Part shown: piece by piece, positions 25,680 to 33,664 of the stretch
How positions within the stretch are numbered: the first letter of the stretch is position 1
Layout of the letters: the number at the start of each line of letters is the position of its first letter
Source: Nocardioides alpinus
GTDB taxonomy: Bacteria; Actinomycetota; Actinomycetes; Propionibacteriales; Nocardioidaceae
Assembly (NCBI RefSeq): GCF_900112035.1
Contig: NZ_FOKC01000001.1
Span: forward strand, 62,001 to 126,000
Reading direction: 5' to 3'
DNA: 64,000 bases
Notes under the pieces: model-generated
Database searches by the model: none
The model's input: the letters and a program-made list of their open reading frames with translations, nothing else
Told to the model about the DNA's origin: nothing
Program-made: the position numbers and the translations under genes

Positions 25680-26369
25680 TCAGGTGCCGGTCTCGAGGCG
25701 GAAGCCCACGCCCCGGATGGCGACGACGCGCTCCCCGGCGTCGGCAGCCTCGAGCTTGCTGCGCAGCCGCCCGATCGTGACGTCGAGGGTCTTCGTCGAG
25801 CCGTACCAGTTCTGGTCCCAGACCTGGTTCATCAGCGTCTCGCGCGGCACGACCTTGTCGTGGTGGGACGCCAGGACCGCAAGGACGTCGAACTCCTTGG
25901 CGGTCAGCGCGATCTCCTGGTCGCCGAGGTGGACGCGGCGCGAGGCGGCGTCGATCTTGAGGCCGGAGGCGGTGGTGACGGTGCTGCCGTCCGGGGTGAC
26001 GATCGCGCTGCGGCGGAGCAGGGCGCGCACGCGGGCGAGGAGCTCGGCGAGGCCGAAGGGCTTGGCGAGGTAGTCGTCGGCGCCGACATCGAGGCCGACG
26101 ACGCGGTCGAGCTCGCCGGCGCGCGCAGTGACCATGATGATTCCGCCCAGATATCCCGCAGTTCGCATCTGGCGACAGACATCGATGCCGTCCATGTCGG
26201 GCAGCCCCAGGTCGAGGATCACCACGGCCGGGTCCTCGTCGACGACGAAGGTCAACGCGTCGGCGCCGCTGGAGGCACGGTTGACCTCGTAGCCCTCGCG
26301 CTCGAGGGTGCGGATGAGGGGGACGGCGATGTCCTCTTCGTCCTCCACCACCAACACGTCGTGCGCCAT
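25680..26369 (-). CDS. OmpR/PhoB-family response regulator (orphan)
   Basis: The 229-residue protein has a receiver domain with the acidic pair VVEDEED, phospho-acceptor Asp in VVILDLGLPDMDG, Thr in MVTARAG and Lys in YLAKPFG. A winged-helix DNA-binding domain follows (~130-228) with LTAKEFDVLAVLASH and STKTLDVTIGRLRSKL. No histidine kinase lies nearby, so its partner is elsewhere. On the minus strand TATGCT ends seven bases before the ATG at 26369, a leaderless arrangement that favours this start over an ATG four codons upstream. The Tad operon is next downstream, a possible but unproven target. Confidence 0.95.
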   Translation of the reverse strand: MAHDVLVVEDEEDIAVPLIRTLEREGYEVNRASSGADALTFVVDEDPAVVILDLGLPDMDGIDVCRQMRTAGYLGGIIMVTARAGELDRVVGLDVGADDYLAKPFGLAELLARVRALLRRSAIVTPDGSTVTTASGLKIDAASRRVHLGDQEIALTAKEFDVLAVLASHHDKVVPRETLMNQVWDQNWYGSTKTLDVTIGRLRSKLEAADAGERVVAIRGVGFRLETGT

Positions 26370-26376
26370 GCCGAGG

Positions 26377-26382
26377 AGCATA
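26377..26382 (-). promoter_or_regulatory. candidate -10 box for the orphan response regulator
   Basis: TATGCT on the minus strand, seven bases before ATG 26369. It overlaps the alternative upstream start codon, and no ribosome-binding site is present, so leaderless initiation is likely. Confidence 0.55.
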
Positions 26383-26391
26383 GAGGGAGGG

Positions 26392-26538
26392 TCAGCGGTT
26401 GGGGGTCTGAATCACCATGTGACCCGAGGGTGCGACCACGCTCTGGGACGGGGAGGCCGGTGCCTGCTCGGCCGGCCCGAGCACCACGCCGCCGGCAGCC
26501 AGGAGGACTGCGACGGGGATCAGGAGGAGGCGGGTCAT
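26392..26538 (-). CDS. possible 48-residue exported peptide
   Basis: The frame encodes MTRLLLIPVAVLLAAGGVVL followed by a short Pro/Ser/Gln-rich tail ending HMVIQTPNR. The N-terminus reads as a signal peptide or a single membrane anchor with the leader cut near AEQAPA. It lies 22 bases upstream of the orphan response regulator on the same strand. I do not recognise a family, and such short frames can be chance in GC-rich DNA, so this is tentative. Confidence 0.45.
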   Translation of the reverse strand: MTRLLLIPVAVLLAAGGVVLGPAEQAPASPSQSVVAPSGHMVIQTPNR

Positions 26539-26643
26539 GTGTCCAAGGATCCGACGGTGCGATCCACACCAGACCCTCACACCGGTGACACAAAGGAAAA
26601 GATTGGGACGATTTCGGGTGCGATCGGGGATGACCGGGCAGAT

Positions 26644-27546
26644 TCAGGCCTCGAACAGGTCGCCGTGCTCCGCGACCCGCTCCAGCACCTGGTCCATCGA
26701 GAACTGCTCGAGCGCCAGCTCGTCCTCGGCGCCCGCCTCGACCTCGTCCCAGGTCAGTGGGGTCGCGGCGGTCGGTCGCTCGCGGCCGCGCAGCGAGTAC
26801 GGCGAGACGGTCGTCTTCGAGCCCGAGTTCTGCGACCAGTCGAGGAACACCTTGCCGGGCCGCTTGGCCTTGGTCATGGTGGCGGTCACCAGGGCCGGGT
26901 GCTCCTTCTGGAGGGCCTCGGCGACCTCCTTGGCCAGCGCGGTGGTGCCGTCGCTGTCCAGGCTGTCGCCGCCGCCGGGCATCGGGGCATAGAGATGGAG
27001 GCCCTTGCTGCCGCTCGTGACCGGCGTACACCCGAGGTCGCGCTCGGCGAGCGCGTCACGCACCAGCAGCGCCACCTGCGCGCACTCGTGGAGCCCCGCC
27101 GGGTCGCCCGGGTCGAGGTCGATCACCAGCCGGTCGGGATGGCGCGGGGTCCCGTCGGCGTCGACGGTCCACTGGTGGACGTGCAGCTCGAGGGCTGCGA
27201 GGTTGGCCAGCCAGGTCAGCGTCGCCAGGTCGTCGCAGATCGGGAAGCGGAGGGTCGTGTCGCCCTTGCCGGAGCGCGAGCCCGTGCTCGGCACCTCCGC
27301 CGTACGCACCCACGACGGCGTGCCGGCCGGCGCGTTCTTCTCGAAGAAGCTCGCCCCCTCCACGCCGTGCGGCCAGCGGATCCGCGTCACCGCGCGGTCC
27401 TTGAGGTGCGGCAGGAGCACCGGCGAGACCTGGGCGTAGTAGTTGAGCACCTCGCCCTTCGTCGTGCCGGTGCGCGGGTAGAGCACCTTGTCGAGGTTGC
27501 TGATCGTGAGGGTGCGGCCCTCGACGTCGACCTGGATCTCGCTCAT
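26644..27546 (-). CDS. LigD polymerase (primase-polymerase) domain protein
   Basis: The 300-residue protein is a stand-alone LigD-type Prim-Pol. Family text includes LTISNLDKVLYPRTGTTKGEVLNYY and ASFFEKNAPAGTPSWV. The catalytic acidic pair is in RLVIDLDPGDP, with LVTSGSKGLHLYAPM (here TSGSKGLH) and KVFLDWSQN downstream. It fills and templates ends in nonhomologous end joining with Ku and LigD ligase. Its ATG comes one base after the stop of the ligase gene, so they form one operon opposite ku. In Mycobacterium these domains are fused in one LigD; here they are separate proteins. Confidence 0.95.
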   Translation of the reverse strand: MSEIQVDVEGRTLTISNLDKVLYPRTGTTKGEVLNYYAQVSPVLLPHLKDRAVTRIRWPHGVEGASFFEKNAPAGTPSWVRTAEVPSTGSRSGKGDTTLRFPICDDLATLTWLANLAALELHVHQWTVDADGTPRHPDRLVIDLDPGDPAGLHECAQVALLVRDALAERDLGCTPVTSGSKGLHLYAPMPGGGDSLDSDGTTALAKEVAEALQKEHPALVTATMTKAKRPGKVFLDWSQNSGSKTTVSPYSLRGRERPTAATPLTWDEVEAGAEDELALEQFSMDQVLERVAEHGDLFEA

Positions 27547-27547
27547 C

Positions 27548-28480
27548 TCATCCCTCCAGCAGGTCGGCGGCGTCGATGTCGGTCCGGATGCCCCGGTAGG
27601 ACGGTTGTCGCAGCCGGCTGATCGGCATCTTGTTGAGCGAGTCGACGTCGACCACGAGGAAGGGTTCCACCCAGAAGGTGCCGCGCGCGTCGACCGCGGG
27701 TACGTCGTCGGCGAACGGACTGGCGTCGAGGGCCCGGCCGCCGAGCTGCGCGCCGAGCAGGCGGCTGGCCGCACCACTGATCCCGCTGCCCACCCGGCCG
27801 CGGTAGAGCAGCCCGTCTGCGGTCGGCTCCCCCACCAGCAGGGCGGCGAGCCGGTCCTTCGTGCCCTCCTGCGGCCGCCAGCCCCCGACCACGAAGGAGA
27901 ACCGGTGCCGGTGGGCGAACTTCAGCCACGCCTTGCTCCGCACCCCGGGCTGGTAGGTCGAGGTGAGTCGCTTGGAGACGATGCCCTCCAGTCCCTGGGC
28001 CAGGGTCGCGTCCCGCAGCATCGCGCCGTCGTCGTACGTCGGGGGCACCTGCCAGCCGCCGAGGTCGAGGCCCTGGAGGATCTCGCGGCGCTCGGCCAGG
28101 GGCAGCGACGTGAGGTCGCGGCCGTCGAGGCGCATCACGTCGAAGACCATGAAGGTGGCGGGGACGGCCTTCGCGAGCCGGGCCGCGGTGGTGGCCGAGC
28201 GGACGTGCATCCGCTCCTGGATGACCGCGAAGTCGGGCACCCCGGCGTCGTTGATGCCGATGATCTCGCCGTCGACCAGCAGGTCGCGTCCGTCCATCGG
28301 GGCAGGGCTGACGTCCGGCCACGCGATCGTGGCGTCGTTGCCGTTGCGGGTGGTCAGGCGGGCGCGCTCCGCGCCGTCGGCCACGTCGGCGAGCATCCGG
28401 ACCCCGTCCCACTTCACCTCGTGGGACCACTCGTCGCCGGTGGGGACGACGTCTCCCTTGGTGGCGAGCATGGGGCGCAT
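27548..28480 (-). CDS. ATP-dependent DNA ligase (LigD ligase domain type)
   Basis: The 310-residue ligase has the nucleotidyl-transfer motif I EVKWDGVR with the AMP-accepting Lys, motif III-like FMVFDVMRLDG, motif IV LEGIVSKR and motif V KAWLKFAHR. An OB-fold domain follows (~200-310) with FVVGGWRPQEGTKDRLAALLVG. It seals DNA ends during NHEJ. No phosphoesterase (3'-end cleaning) domain is attached or encoded nearby. The gene starts only 16 bases from the divergent ku start. The downstream gene is the matching polymerase. Confidence 0.95.
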   Translation of the reverse strand: MRPMLATKGDVVPTGDEWSHEVKWDGVRMLADVADGAERARLTTRNGNDATIAWPDVSPAPMDGRDLLVDGEIIGINDAGVPDFAVIQERMHVRSATTAARLAKAVPATFMVFDVMRLDGRDLTSLPLAERREILQGLDLGGWQVPPTYDDGAMLRDATLAQGLEGIVSKRLTSTYQPGVRSKAWLKFAHRHRFSFVVGGWRPQEGTKDRLAALLVGEPTADGLLYRGRVGSGISGAASRLLGAQLGGRALDASPFADDVPAVDARGTFWVEPFLVVDVDSLNKMPISRLRQPSYRGIRTDIDAADLLEG

Positions 28481-28501
28481 GGGACATGCTTACCCCATGC
28501 G
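28476..28501. promoter_or_regulatory. dyad spanning the divergent LigD-ligase and ku start codons
   Basis: CGCATGGG at 28476-28483 and its exact complement CCCATGCG at 28494-28501 contain the two opposed ATG codons. Only 16 bases lie between the genes, so neither has room for a normal leader and each promoter must overlap the other gene's coding region. The symmetry partly follows from both proteins starting Met-Arg. Confidence 0.6.
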
Positions 28502-29438
28502 AGCGATCTGGAAGGGTGCAGTCTCCTTCGGCCTGGTCAGCGTCCCGGTGAAGCTCTATGCCGCCACCGAGAGCCACGACGTCTCCTTCCGTCAGGTGCA
28601 CGCCAAGGACGGCGGTCGGATCAAGTACCAGCGCGTCTGCTCGCTCGACGGCGAGGAGGTGGCGTACGCCGACATCGCGAAGGGCTACGAGACCGAGGAC
28701 GGCGAGATGGTCATCCTCACCGACGACGACATGGCCGAGCTGCCGTCGACGTCCTCGCGTGAGATCGCGGTCGAGAAGTTCGTGCCCCGCGACCAGATCG
28801 ACCCGCTGCTCTTCGAGAAGTCCTACTACCTCGAGCCCGAGGGCGCCGGCGCCAAGCCGTACGCCCTGCTCCGCCAGGCTCTGCTCGACGCCGACCGGAT
28901 GGCGGTCGTGACGGTCGCGCTGCGCCAGCGCACCAGCATCGCCGTGCTCCGCGTGAAGGACGACGTGATCGTGCTCCAGACGATGATGTGGCCCGACGAG
29001 ATCCGCGCACCGGACTTCTCCGTCGAGGCCGGCGACGTCAAGCCGGCCGAGGTGAAGATGGCGCACATGCTCGTCGAGACGCTCGCCGGCGACTTCGACG
29101 CCAGTGAGTTCGAGGACGACTACGCCGGTGCTGTCGAGGCCCTGGTGAAGTCGAAGATCGAGGGCGGCGAGATCAAGCGCACCGAGACCTCCACCAAGAC
29201 CTCCGGCGAGGTCATCGACCTGCTGGCGGCCCTGCAGAAGTCGGTGGCGGCGGCGAAGACCGCCCGCGGCGAGGAGGCGGAGGACGCCGACGAGAAGCCG
29301 GCCGCGAAGAAGTCGGTCGCGAAGAAGTCGGCAGCCAAGAAGACCGCGGCCAAGAAGGCGCCGGCGAAGAAGGCTGCCGCCAAGAAGGCCCCCGCCAAGA
29401 AGACGGCTGCGAAGAAGCAGGCTAAGAAGGCCAGCTGA
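28497..29438 (+). CDS. ku: NHEJ end-binding protein Ku
   Basis: The 313-residue protein starts MRAIWKGAVSFGLVSVPVKL, the invariant bacterial Ku N-terminus. It continues through the ring-forming core (LLFEKSYYLEP, MVWPDEIR here as MMWPDEIR, and LVETLAGDFD). The C-terminal ~55 residues are an Ala/Lys repeat (KKSAAKKTAAKKAPAKKAAA and on) like histone H1 or HupB tails, which adds DNA binding. Ku holds double-strand ends and recruits LigD. It is divergent from the LigD ligase and polymerase genes. Confidence 0.97.
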   Translation: MRAIWKGAVSFGLVSVPVKLYAATESHDVSFRQVHAKDGGRIKYQRVCSLDGEEVAYADIAKGYETEDGEMVILTDDDMAELPSTSSREIAVEKFVPRDQIDPLLFEKSYYLEPEGAGAKPYALLRQALLDADRMAVVTVALRQRTSIAVLRVKDDVIVLQTMMWPDEIRAPDFSVEAGDVKPAEVKMAHMLVETLAGDFDASEFEDDYAGAVEALVKSKIEGGEIKRTETSTKTSGEVIDLLAALQKSVAAAKTARGEEAEDADEKPAAKKSVAKKSAAKKTAAKKAPAKKAAAKKAPAKKTAAKKQAKKAS

Positions 29439-29440
29439 CG

Positions 29441-29514
29441 CGCCCACCCCTGTGCGGTGCGTGAAGCAGGTTCTGACGACGCCGAACCTGCCTCACGCAC
29501 CTCGCAGGTGGGCG
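29441..29514. repeat. REP-like palindromic element 1
   Basis: Nested inverted repeats: outer arms CGCCCACC (29441-29448) and GGTGGGCG (29507-29514), and inner arms GGTGCGTGAAGCAGGTTC (29456-29473) against 29484-29501 with a single mismatch, around a ten-base loop. It lies between the convergent ku and carboxyltransferase genes and could also act as their terminator. Confidence 0.8.
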
Positions 29515-29580
29515 AGGTGGAGTCGCCGGTGCATCAGGCAGGTTCGGGGCGCGCAGAACCTGCGCCACGCACCGCCCACC
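29507..29580. repeat. REP-like palindromic element 2
   Basis: A second 74-base element shares the GGTGGGCG arm with element 1 and closes with CGCCCACC at 29573-29580. Its inner arms are GTGCATCAGGCAGGTTC and GAACCTGCGCCACGCAC, which pair imperfectly but keep the CAGGTTC/GAACCTG core of element 1. Confidence 0.75.
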
Positions 29581-29601
29581 AGGGCACCGGCGCCGGGCAC
29601 C

Positions 29602-31047
29602 TCAGGCGCCGACCGCCAACGCCCCGCCCACCCGCTCGCGCAGCAGCGCGGAGACCTCCGCGGCCACGGCGACGGCGAGGTCTCGGACGGGCTCGCCGTC
29701 GACCTCGGGCACCACGCGGTGCACGATCCCGTCGGCCAGCAGGTCGATCGCCCGTACGCGCTGCCGCTCGGCCATCTCGGCCGCGTGGTGGACGTCGCCG
29801 TGCACGATGACGCTCGCGCCCTCGGGCGGTAGCGGCGAGAGCCAGGCGTGCTCGGTGGCGATGACGGTCTGCGCGGGCAGGAAGGCCAGCGCTCCTCCCC
29901 CGCAACCCTGGCCGAGGATCACCGCCAGGGTGGGGACGCTCATCGTGGTCAGGGTCGCGATGCAGCGGGCGATCTCGCCCGCGATGGCGCGCTCCTCCGC
30001 GTCGGGCGACAGCTCGGCGCCCGGGGTGTCGATGACGGTGACCAGCGGCAGGCCGAGCTCCTCGGCGAGGCGCATGCCGCGGCGGGCCTCGCGCAGGGCG
30101 CCCGGTCCCATCGCGTGCCCGGGCGCCTGGCGCGCGCGGTCCTGCCCGACGACGACGCACGGCTGGTCGTCTATCCGGGTCAGGGCGACCATCACGGTCG
30201 AGTCGCGCTCGCCCTCGTCGGTGCCGCGCAGCTGGATCGTGCCGGACGCGCCGTGGGCGAGGAGGTCACGGAGCCCGATGCGGTCCGTACGTCGGGTGCG
30301 CTCGATGCTGTCCCACGCCGTCAGTCCGGCCAGCGGTCGGGCGGGGCGTCCGGACAGCCGACCCGGACCGGGTGCGTCGACCAGGACGGCCAACGCGAGG
30401 TCGACCATCTCGGGCAGGTCCTCCGCTGCGACGACGCCGTCGATCACGCCGACGGCCGCGAGGTTCTCCGCGACCTGCACCCCGGGACGGAACGGGCGCC
30501 CGTTGAGCGCCTCGTAGACCTTGGGTCCGAGGAAGCCGACCAGCGCCCCGGGCTCGGCGACGGTGACGTGACCGAGCGATCCCCACGAGGCGTACACGCC
30601 ACCGGTCGTGGGATGGCGCAGGTGGACGAGGTAGGGCAGTCCGGCGGCGCGGTGGTCCACCAGCGCCCGGGAGATCTCCGCCATCCGCACGAAGGCGGGC
30701 GTGCCCTCCTGCATCCGGGTGCCACCCGACGCGGTGCTGGCCAGCAGCGGGAGCCCGTCGGCGGTGGCACGGCGTACGGCGGCGATGATGCGGTCCGCAG
30801 CGGCTCGGCCGATCGACCCGGCGAGGAAGCCGAACTCGTTGACCACGACGGCCACCGGCCGGCCGCGGACCTCACCGCGACCGGTGAGCACCGACTCGTC
30901 GGTGCCGGCCCTCGCGGCGGCGGCCTCGAGGACCGCGCGGTAGGACGGGTCCACGCCGGACAGGTCGACGGGTGAGTCCCAGGACGTGAAGGTGCCGGGA
31001 TCGAGGACGAGGTTCAGCAGCTCGTGGGCCGACCAACGACGGGTCAC
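29602..31047 (-). CDS. acyl-CoA carboxyltransferase, fused AccD-AccA type
   Basis: The 481-residue protein contains both halves of a carboxyltransferase. The first (~35-230) is AccD-like, with LLASTASGGTRMQEG and GGVYASWGSLGHV, but lacks the Zn-ribbon of bacterial AccD. The second (~250-460) is AccA-like, with MGPGALREARRGMRLAEE, VIDTPGAELSPDAEERAI and ILGQGCGGGALAF. It should transfer the carboxyl from biotin to acetyl-CoA or a related acyl-CoA. No biotin carboxylase/BCCP gene is nearby, so that subunit is elsewhere. It resembles mycobacterial AccD3 in plan. The GTG overlaps the CoA-transferase stop (GTGA). Confidence 0.9.
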   Translation of the reverse strand: MTRRWSAHELLNLVLDPGTFTSWDSPVDLSGVDPSYRAVLEAAAARAGTDESVLTGRGEVRGRPVAVVVNEFGFLAGSIGRAAADRIIAAVRRATADGLPLLASTASGGTRMQEGTPAFVRMAEISRALVDHRAAGLPYLVHLRHPTTGGVYASWGSLGHVTVAEPGALVGFLGPKVYEALNGRPFRPGVQVAENLAAVGVIDGVVAAEDLPEMVDLALAVLVDAPGPGRLSGRPARPLAGLTAWDSIERTRRTDRIGLRDLLAHGASGTIQLRGTDEGERDSTVMVALTRIDDQPCVVVGQDRARQAPGHAMGPGALREARRGMRLAEELGLPLVTVIDTPGAELSPDAEERAIAGEIARCIATLTTMSVPTLAVILGQGCGGGALAFLPAQTVIATEHAWLSPLPPEGASVIVHGDVHHAAEMAERQRVRAIDLLADGIVHRVVPEVDGEPVRDLAVAVAAEVSALLRERVGGALAVGA

Positions 31048-32219
31048 GCTCCTCCACCCCCGACCCAGGCGCGGATCTCGTCGGCATGCTCGTCGAGGAG
31101 CGGCGGCGCCGCGTGGTCACGCCGGGTGACCTCGGTCCCCTCCGCGTCGAAGAACCGCAGCGGCGGGCCGGGAAGGGTCAGGTGGCCGAGCGTCGAGTGC
31201 TCGACGTCGACGAGCAGTCCCTGGCTGGCGACCTGGTCCCACTCGTAGACCTCGTCGAGGCTGCGCACCTTGCCGGCCGGCACGCCGACCTCGGCCAGGC
31301 GTGCGAGCAGGGGCTCGGCGTCCCAGTCGGCGAACGCCTGCTCGACGACCTCGATGACGCGCTCGCGCACGGCGACCCGCTCCTGGTTGGTCGCGAGGCC
31401 CTCGGCGTCGGGGTCGAGCCCGAAGCCCTCGCAGAAGCGCCTCCACAGCCCCTCGCTGCCGAGCGCGATCTGCACGGCACCGTCGCGGCAGCGGAACAGC
31501 CCGTAGGGCGCGATCGACGGGTGGTGGTTGCCCTGTGCCCGGCCGACCTCGCCGGCGACGGTCCAGCGGGTGCCCTGGAAGGCGTGCACCCCGACGACCG
31601 ACGCGAGCAACGACGTACGCACCACCTGGCCCTTGCCGGTCGCGTGCCGCTCGTGGAGCGCAGCCATCACGCCGTAGGCGCCGTACATCCCCGACAGCAG
31701 GTCCGCGATCGGTACCCCGACCCGCTGGGGGTCGTCGGGACCCGAGCCGGTCAGCGACATCAGGCCGGCCTCGCCCTGGGCGATCTGGTCGTAGCCCGCG
31801 CGACCGCCCTCGGGTCCGTCGTGGCCGAAGCCGGTGATCGAGAGGACGACGAGCCGCGGGTTGCGGCGCATCAGCTCCTCGATCCCGAGGCCGAGGCGCT
31901 CCAGGACACCGGTGCGGAAGTTCTCGACCAGCACGTCGGCACGGTCGACGAGCCCTAGCAGGACGTCCTTGTCGGTGGGGTTCTTGAGGTCGAGGGCGAT
32001 GGACTCCTTGTTCCGGTTGGTGCACAGGAAGTACGTCGACTGGCGCGCGTCGGGCTCGCCGACGAACGGCGGCCCCCAGCCGCGGGTGTCGTCGCCGCTG
32101 CCGGGCGACTCCACCTTGATCACGCGGGCGCCGAGGTCTCCCAGCATCTGCGTGGCGTGCGGCCCGGCGAGGGCACGGGTGAGGTCGACGACGAGGAGGT
32201 CTGCGAGCGGTCCGGTCAT
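31044..32219 (-). CDS. CaiB/BaiF family (class III) CoA-transferase
   Basis: The 391-residue protein starts GPLADLLVVDLTRALAGPHATQMLGDLGARVIKVE, the family opening. The Asp that carries the acyl group is in the RVGVPIADLLSGMYGAYGVM stretch. It moves CoA between organic acids in the cytoplasm. Positioned between a dicarboxylate transporter gene and a carboxyltransferase gene, it may activate an imported acid such as malonate, but that is an inference. The ATG at 32219 is eight bases after the transporter stop; an ATG at 32234 would overlap it. Confidence 0.92.
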   Translation of the reverse strand: MTGPLADLLVVDLTRALAGPHATQMLGDLGARVIKVESPGSGDDTRGWGPPFVGEPDARQSTYFLCTNRNKESIALDLKNPTDKDVLLGLVDRADVLVENFRTGVLERLGLGIEELMRRNPRLVVLSITGFGHDGPEGGRAGYDQIAQGEAGLMSLTGSGPDDPQRVGVPIADLLSGMYGAYGVMAALHERHATGKGQVVRTSLLASVVGVHAFQGTRWTVAGEVGRAQGNHHPSIAPYGLFRCRDGAVQIALGSEGLWRRFCEGFGLDPDAEGLATNQERVAVRERVIEVVEQAFADWDAEPLLARLAEVGVPAGKVRSLDEVYEWDQVASQGLLVDVEHSTLGHLTLPGPPLRFFDAEGTEVTRRDHAAPPLLDEHADEIRAWVGGGGA

Positions 32220-32227
32220 GAGCGGGT

Positions 32228-33547
32228 TCACCATCCGGGGAGGACGAGGGCGGCCCAGACGAGCAGCGGCCCGACCAGGGTGACGATGACGCCGTAGCCG
32301 AGGATCTGCTTGTAGTAGACCGGCTCGCTGATGGAGTCGGGCTTGTTGGCCAGCATCAGGGCGCCGTTGGTGCTGAACGGGCTGACGTCGACGATGGTCG
32401 ACGACACGGCCAGGGCGGCGACGAACAGCGCGGCGTTGATCCCGCCGTCGGCGATCAGCGGCACGGCGATCGGGATGATCACCGGCAGCAGCGCCGTGGA
32501 GGAGGCGAACGCCGAGACGACACCTCCGACGTAGCAGAGGATCAGGGCGCCGATGGCGGCCGCACCGAGGCCCGCGGCCCACGTCCCGACGAACTCCGGC
32601 GAGCCGGCGGTGGTGAGGATCGTGGCGTAGGTGCTCACGCCCGCGACCAGGAGGACGGTCGGCCAGGCGATCTGCTTGACCGCGTCCTTGTGCTCCTGGG
32701 CGTTGAGCATGGCCAGGATCACGGCCGCGGTGATCGCGACGAAGCCGATGTTCTTGTCGAAGACCAGCGCGATCAGCGCGACGCCGACGAAGGCGAGGAG
32801 GGTGAGGACCTGGTCACGGCGTACGCCCTGGGCCTGGGTGCCGGTGGGCGCGGACGTGCCGTAGCCACGGGCCGGCACCGTGGCGCCACCGCGGTGGAGG
32901 TCCTCGTCCAGCGTGTCGGGCTCGTCGGGGTCGATCCGCATCGCCATCAGCTTGCGGCCGCCGAGGGCGACGAAGAGGATCGCGGCCATGATCGTGTTGA
33001 CGATCAGGCTGGCGAGGAAGACGGTGATCTCGCTCGACGGGAGGCCCGCGTCCTCCATCACGGAGTTGGTGATCACGCCGTAGATGCTGATCGGCGAGAA
33101 GCCGCCGGCCTGCGCACCGTGCACGACGAACATGCCCATCATCAGCGGGCTGATGCCGTAGCGACCGGCGAAGCCGAGGGCGATCGGGCCGATGATGGCG
33201 CAGGCGGCCGGGCTCACCGCGCCGATGCCGGTCAGCACCGCGGTCACCGCGAACATCACCCACGGGATGAGTGCCACACGACCGCCGACCCCGCGCACCG
33301 CCGTACGCACGATGAGGTCGACCGTGCCGTTGTTGCGCGCGATCGCGAAGAGGTACGTGACCCCGATGAGCGTCAGGATCAGGTCACCGCTGACACCGGC
33401 CAGGATCTCCTTCTCCGTGAGGTCGAGGGCATACATCCCGACGAGCCATGCGGCGACGTAGGCCAGCGCTCCCATGTTGATCGGCAGCAGCGTGCCGATC
33501 ACGAACAATGCGACGAGGGCGAGGATCGCCACCCATTCCGGACCCAT
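32228..33547 (-). CDS. MatC-like dicarboxylate transporter (SLC13-type permease)
   Basis: The 439-residue protein has about eleven to twelve membrane segments. It opens with a MatC_N-type sequence (GPEWVAILALVALFVIGTLLPINMGALAYVAAW lies at residues 2-34; key text INMGALAYVAAWLVG). Repeated ion-transporter motifs follow, such as GAVSPAACAIIGPIA and VDVSPFSTNGALMLA. MatC of rhizobia carries malonate; related proteins carry other dicarboxylates. It heads the operon transporter-CoA transferase-carboxyltransferase and is divergent from a GntR regulator, which supports control by its substrate. The ATG at 33547 is chosen because the preceding 19 in-frame residues are not membrane-protein-like. Confidence 0.88.
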   Translation of the reverse strand: MGPEWVAILALVALFVIGTLLPINMGALAYVAAWLVGMYALDLTEKEILAGVSGDLILTLIGVTYLFAIARNNGTVDLIVRTAVRGVGGRVALIPWVMFAVTAVLTGIGAVSPAACAIIGPIALGFAGRYGISPLMMGMFVVHGAQAGGFSPISIYGVITNSVMEDAGLPSSEITVFLASLIVNTIMAAILFVALGGRKLMAMRIDPDEPDTLDEDLHRGGATVPARGYGTSAPTGTQAQGVRRDQVLTLLAFVGVALIALVFDKNIGFVAITAAVILAMLNAQEHKDAVKQIAWPTVLLVAGVSTYATILTTAGSPEFVGTWAAGLGAAAIGALILCYVGGVVSAFASSTALLPVIIPIAVPLIADGGINAALFVAALAVSSTIVDVSPFSTNGALMLANKPDSISEPVYYKQILGYGVIVTLVGPLLVWAALVLPGW

Positions 33548-33664
33548 CTCGAACCTCCGAGGTCGATGGCCGCACGGCGGTGGTCGGGGGGTGACCCTCG
33601 TCACGTGCTTGGCTCAGTGGCCTAGCCAATAGGACAATGAGCCGCGAGTCAATAGGCTGCCCGT
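33548..33664. promoter_or_regulatory. divergent promoter and candidate GntR operator
   Basis: This 117-base gap holds the promoters of the transporter operon and of gntR. It contains CCTAGCCAATAGG (33621-33633, arms CCTA and TAGG) and two direct copies of CAATAGG (33627-33633 and 33650-33656). A GntR/FadR-type dimer commonly binds a short dyad near its own start. Confidence 0.5.

Noticed and set aside
29300..29435. AAGAAG-rich repeated DNA near the end of ku
   Set aside because: It encodes the Ala/Lys tail of Ku and has no other structure.
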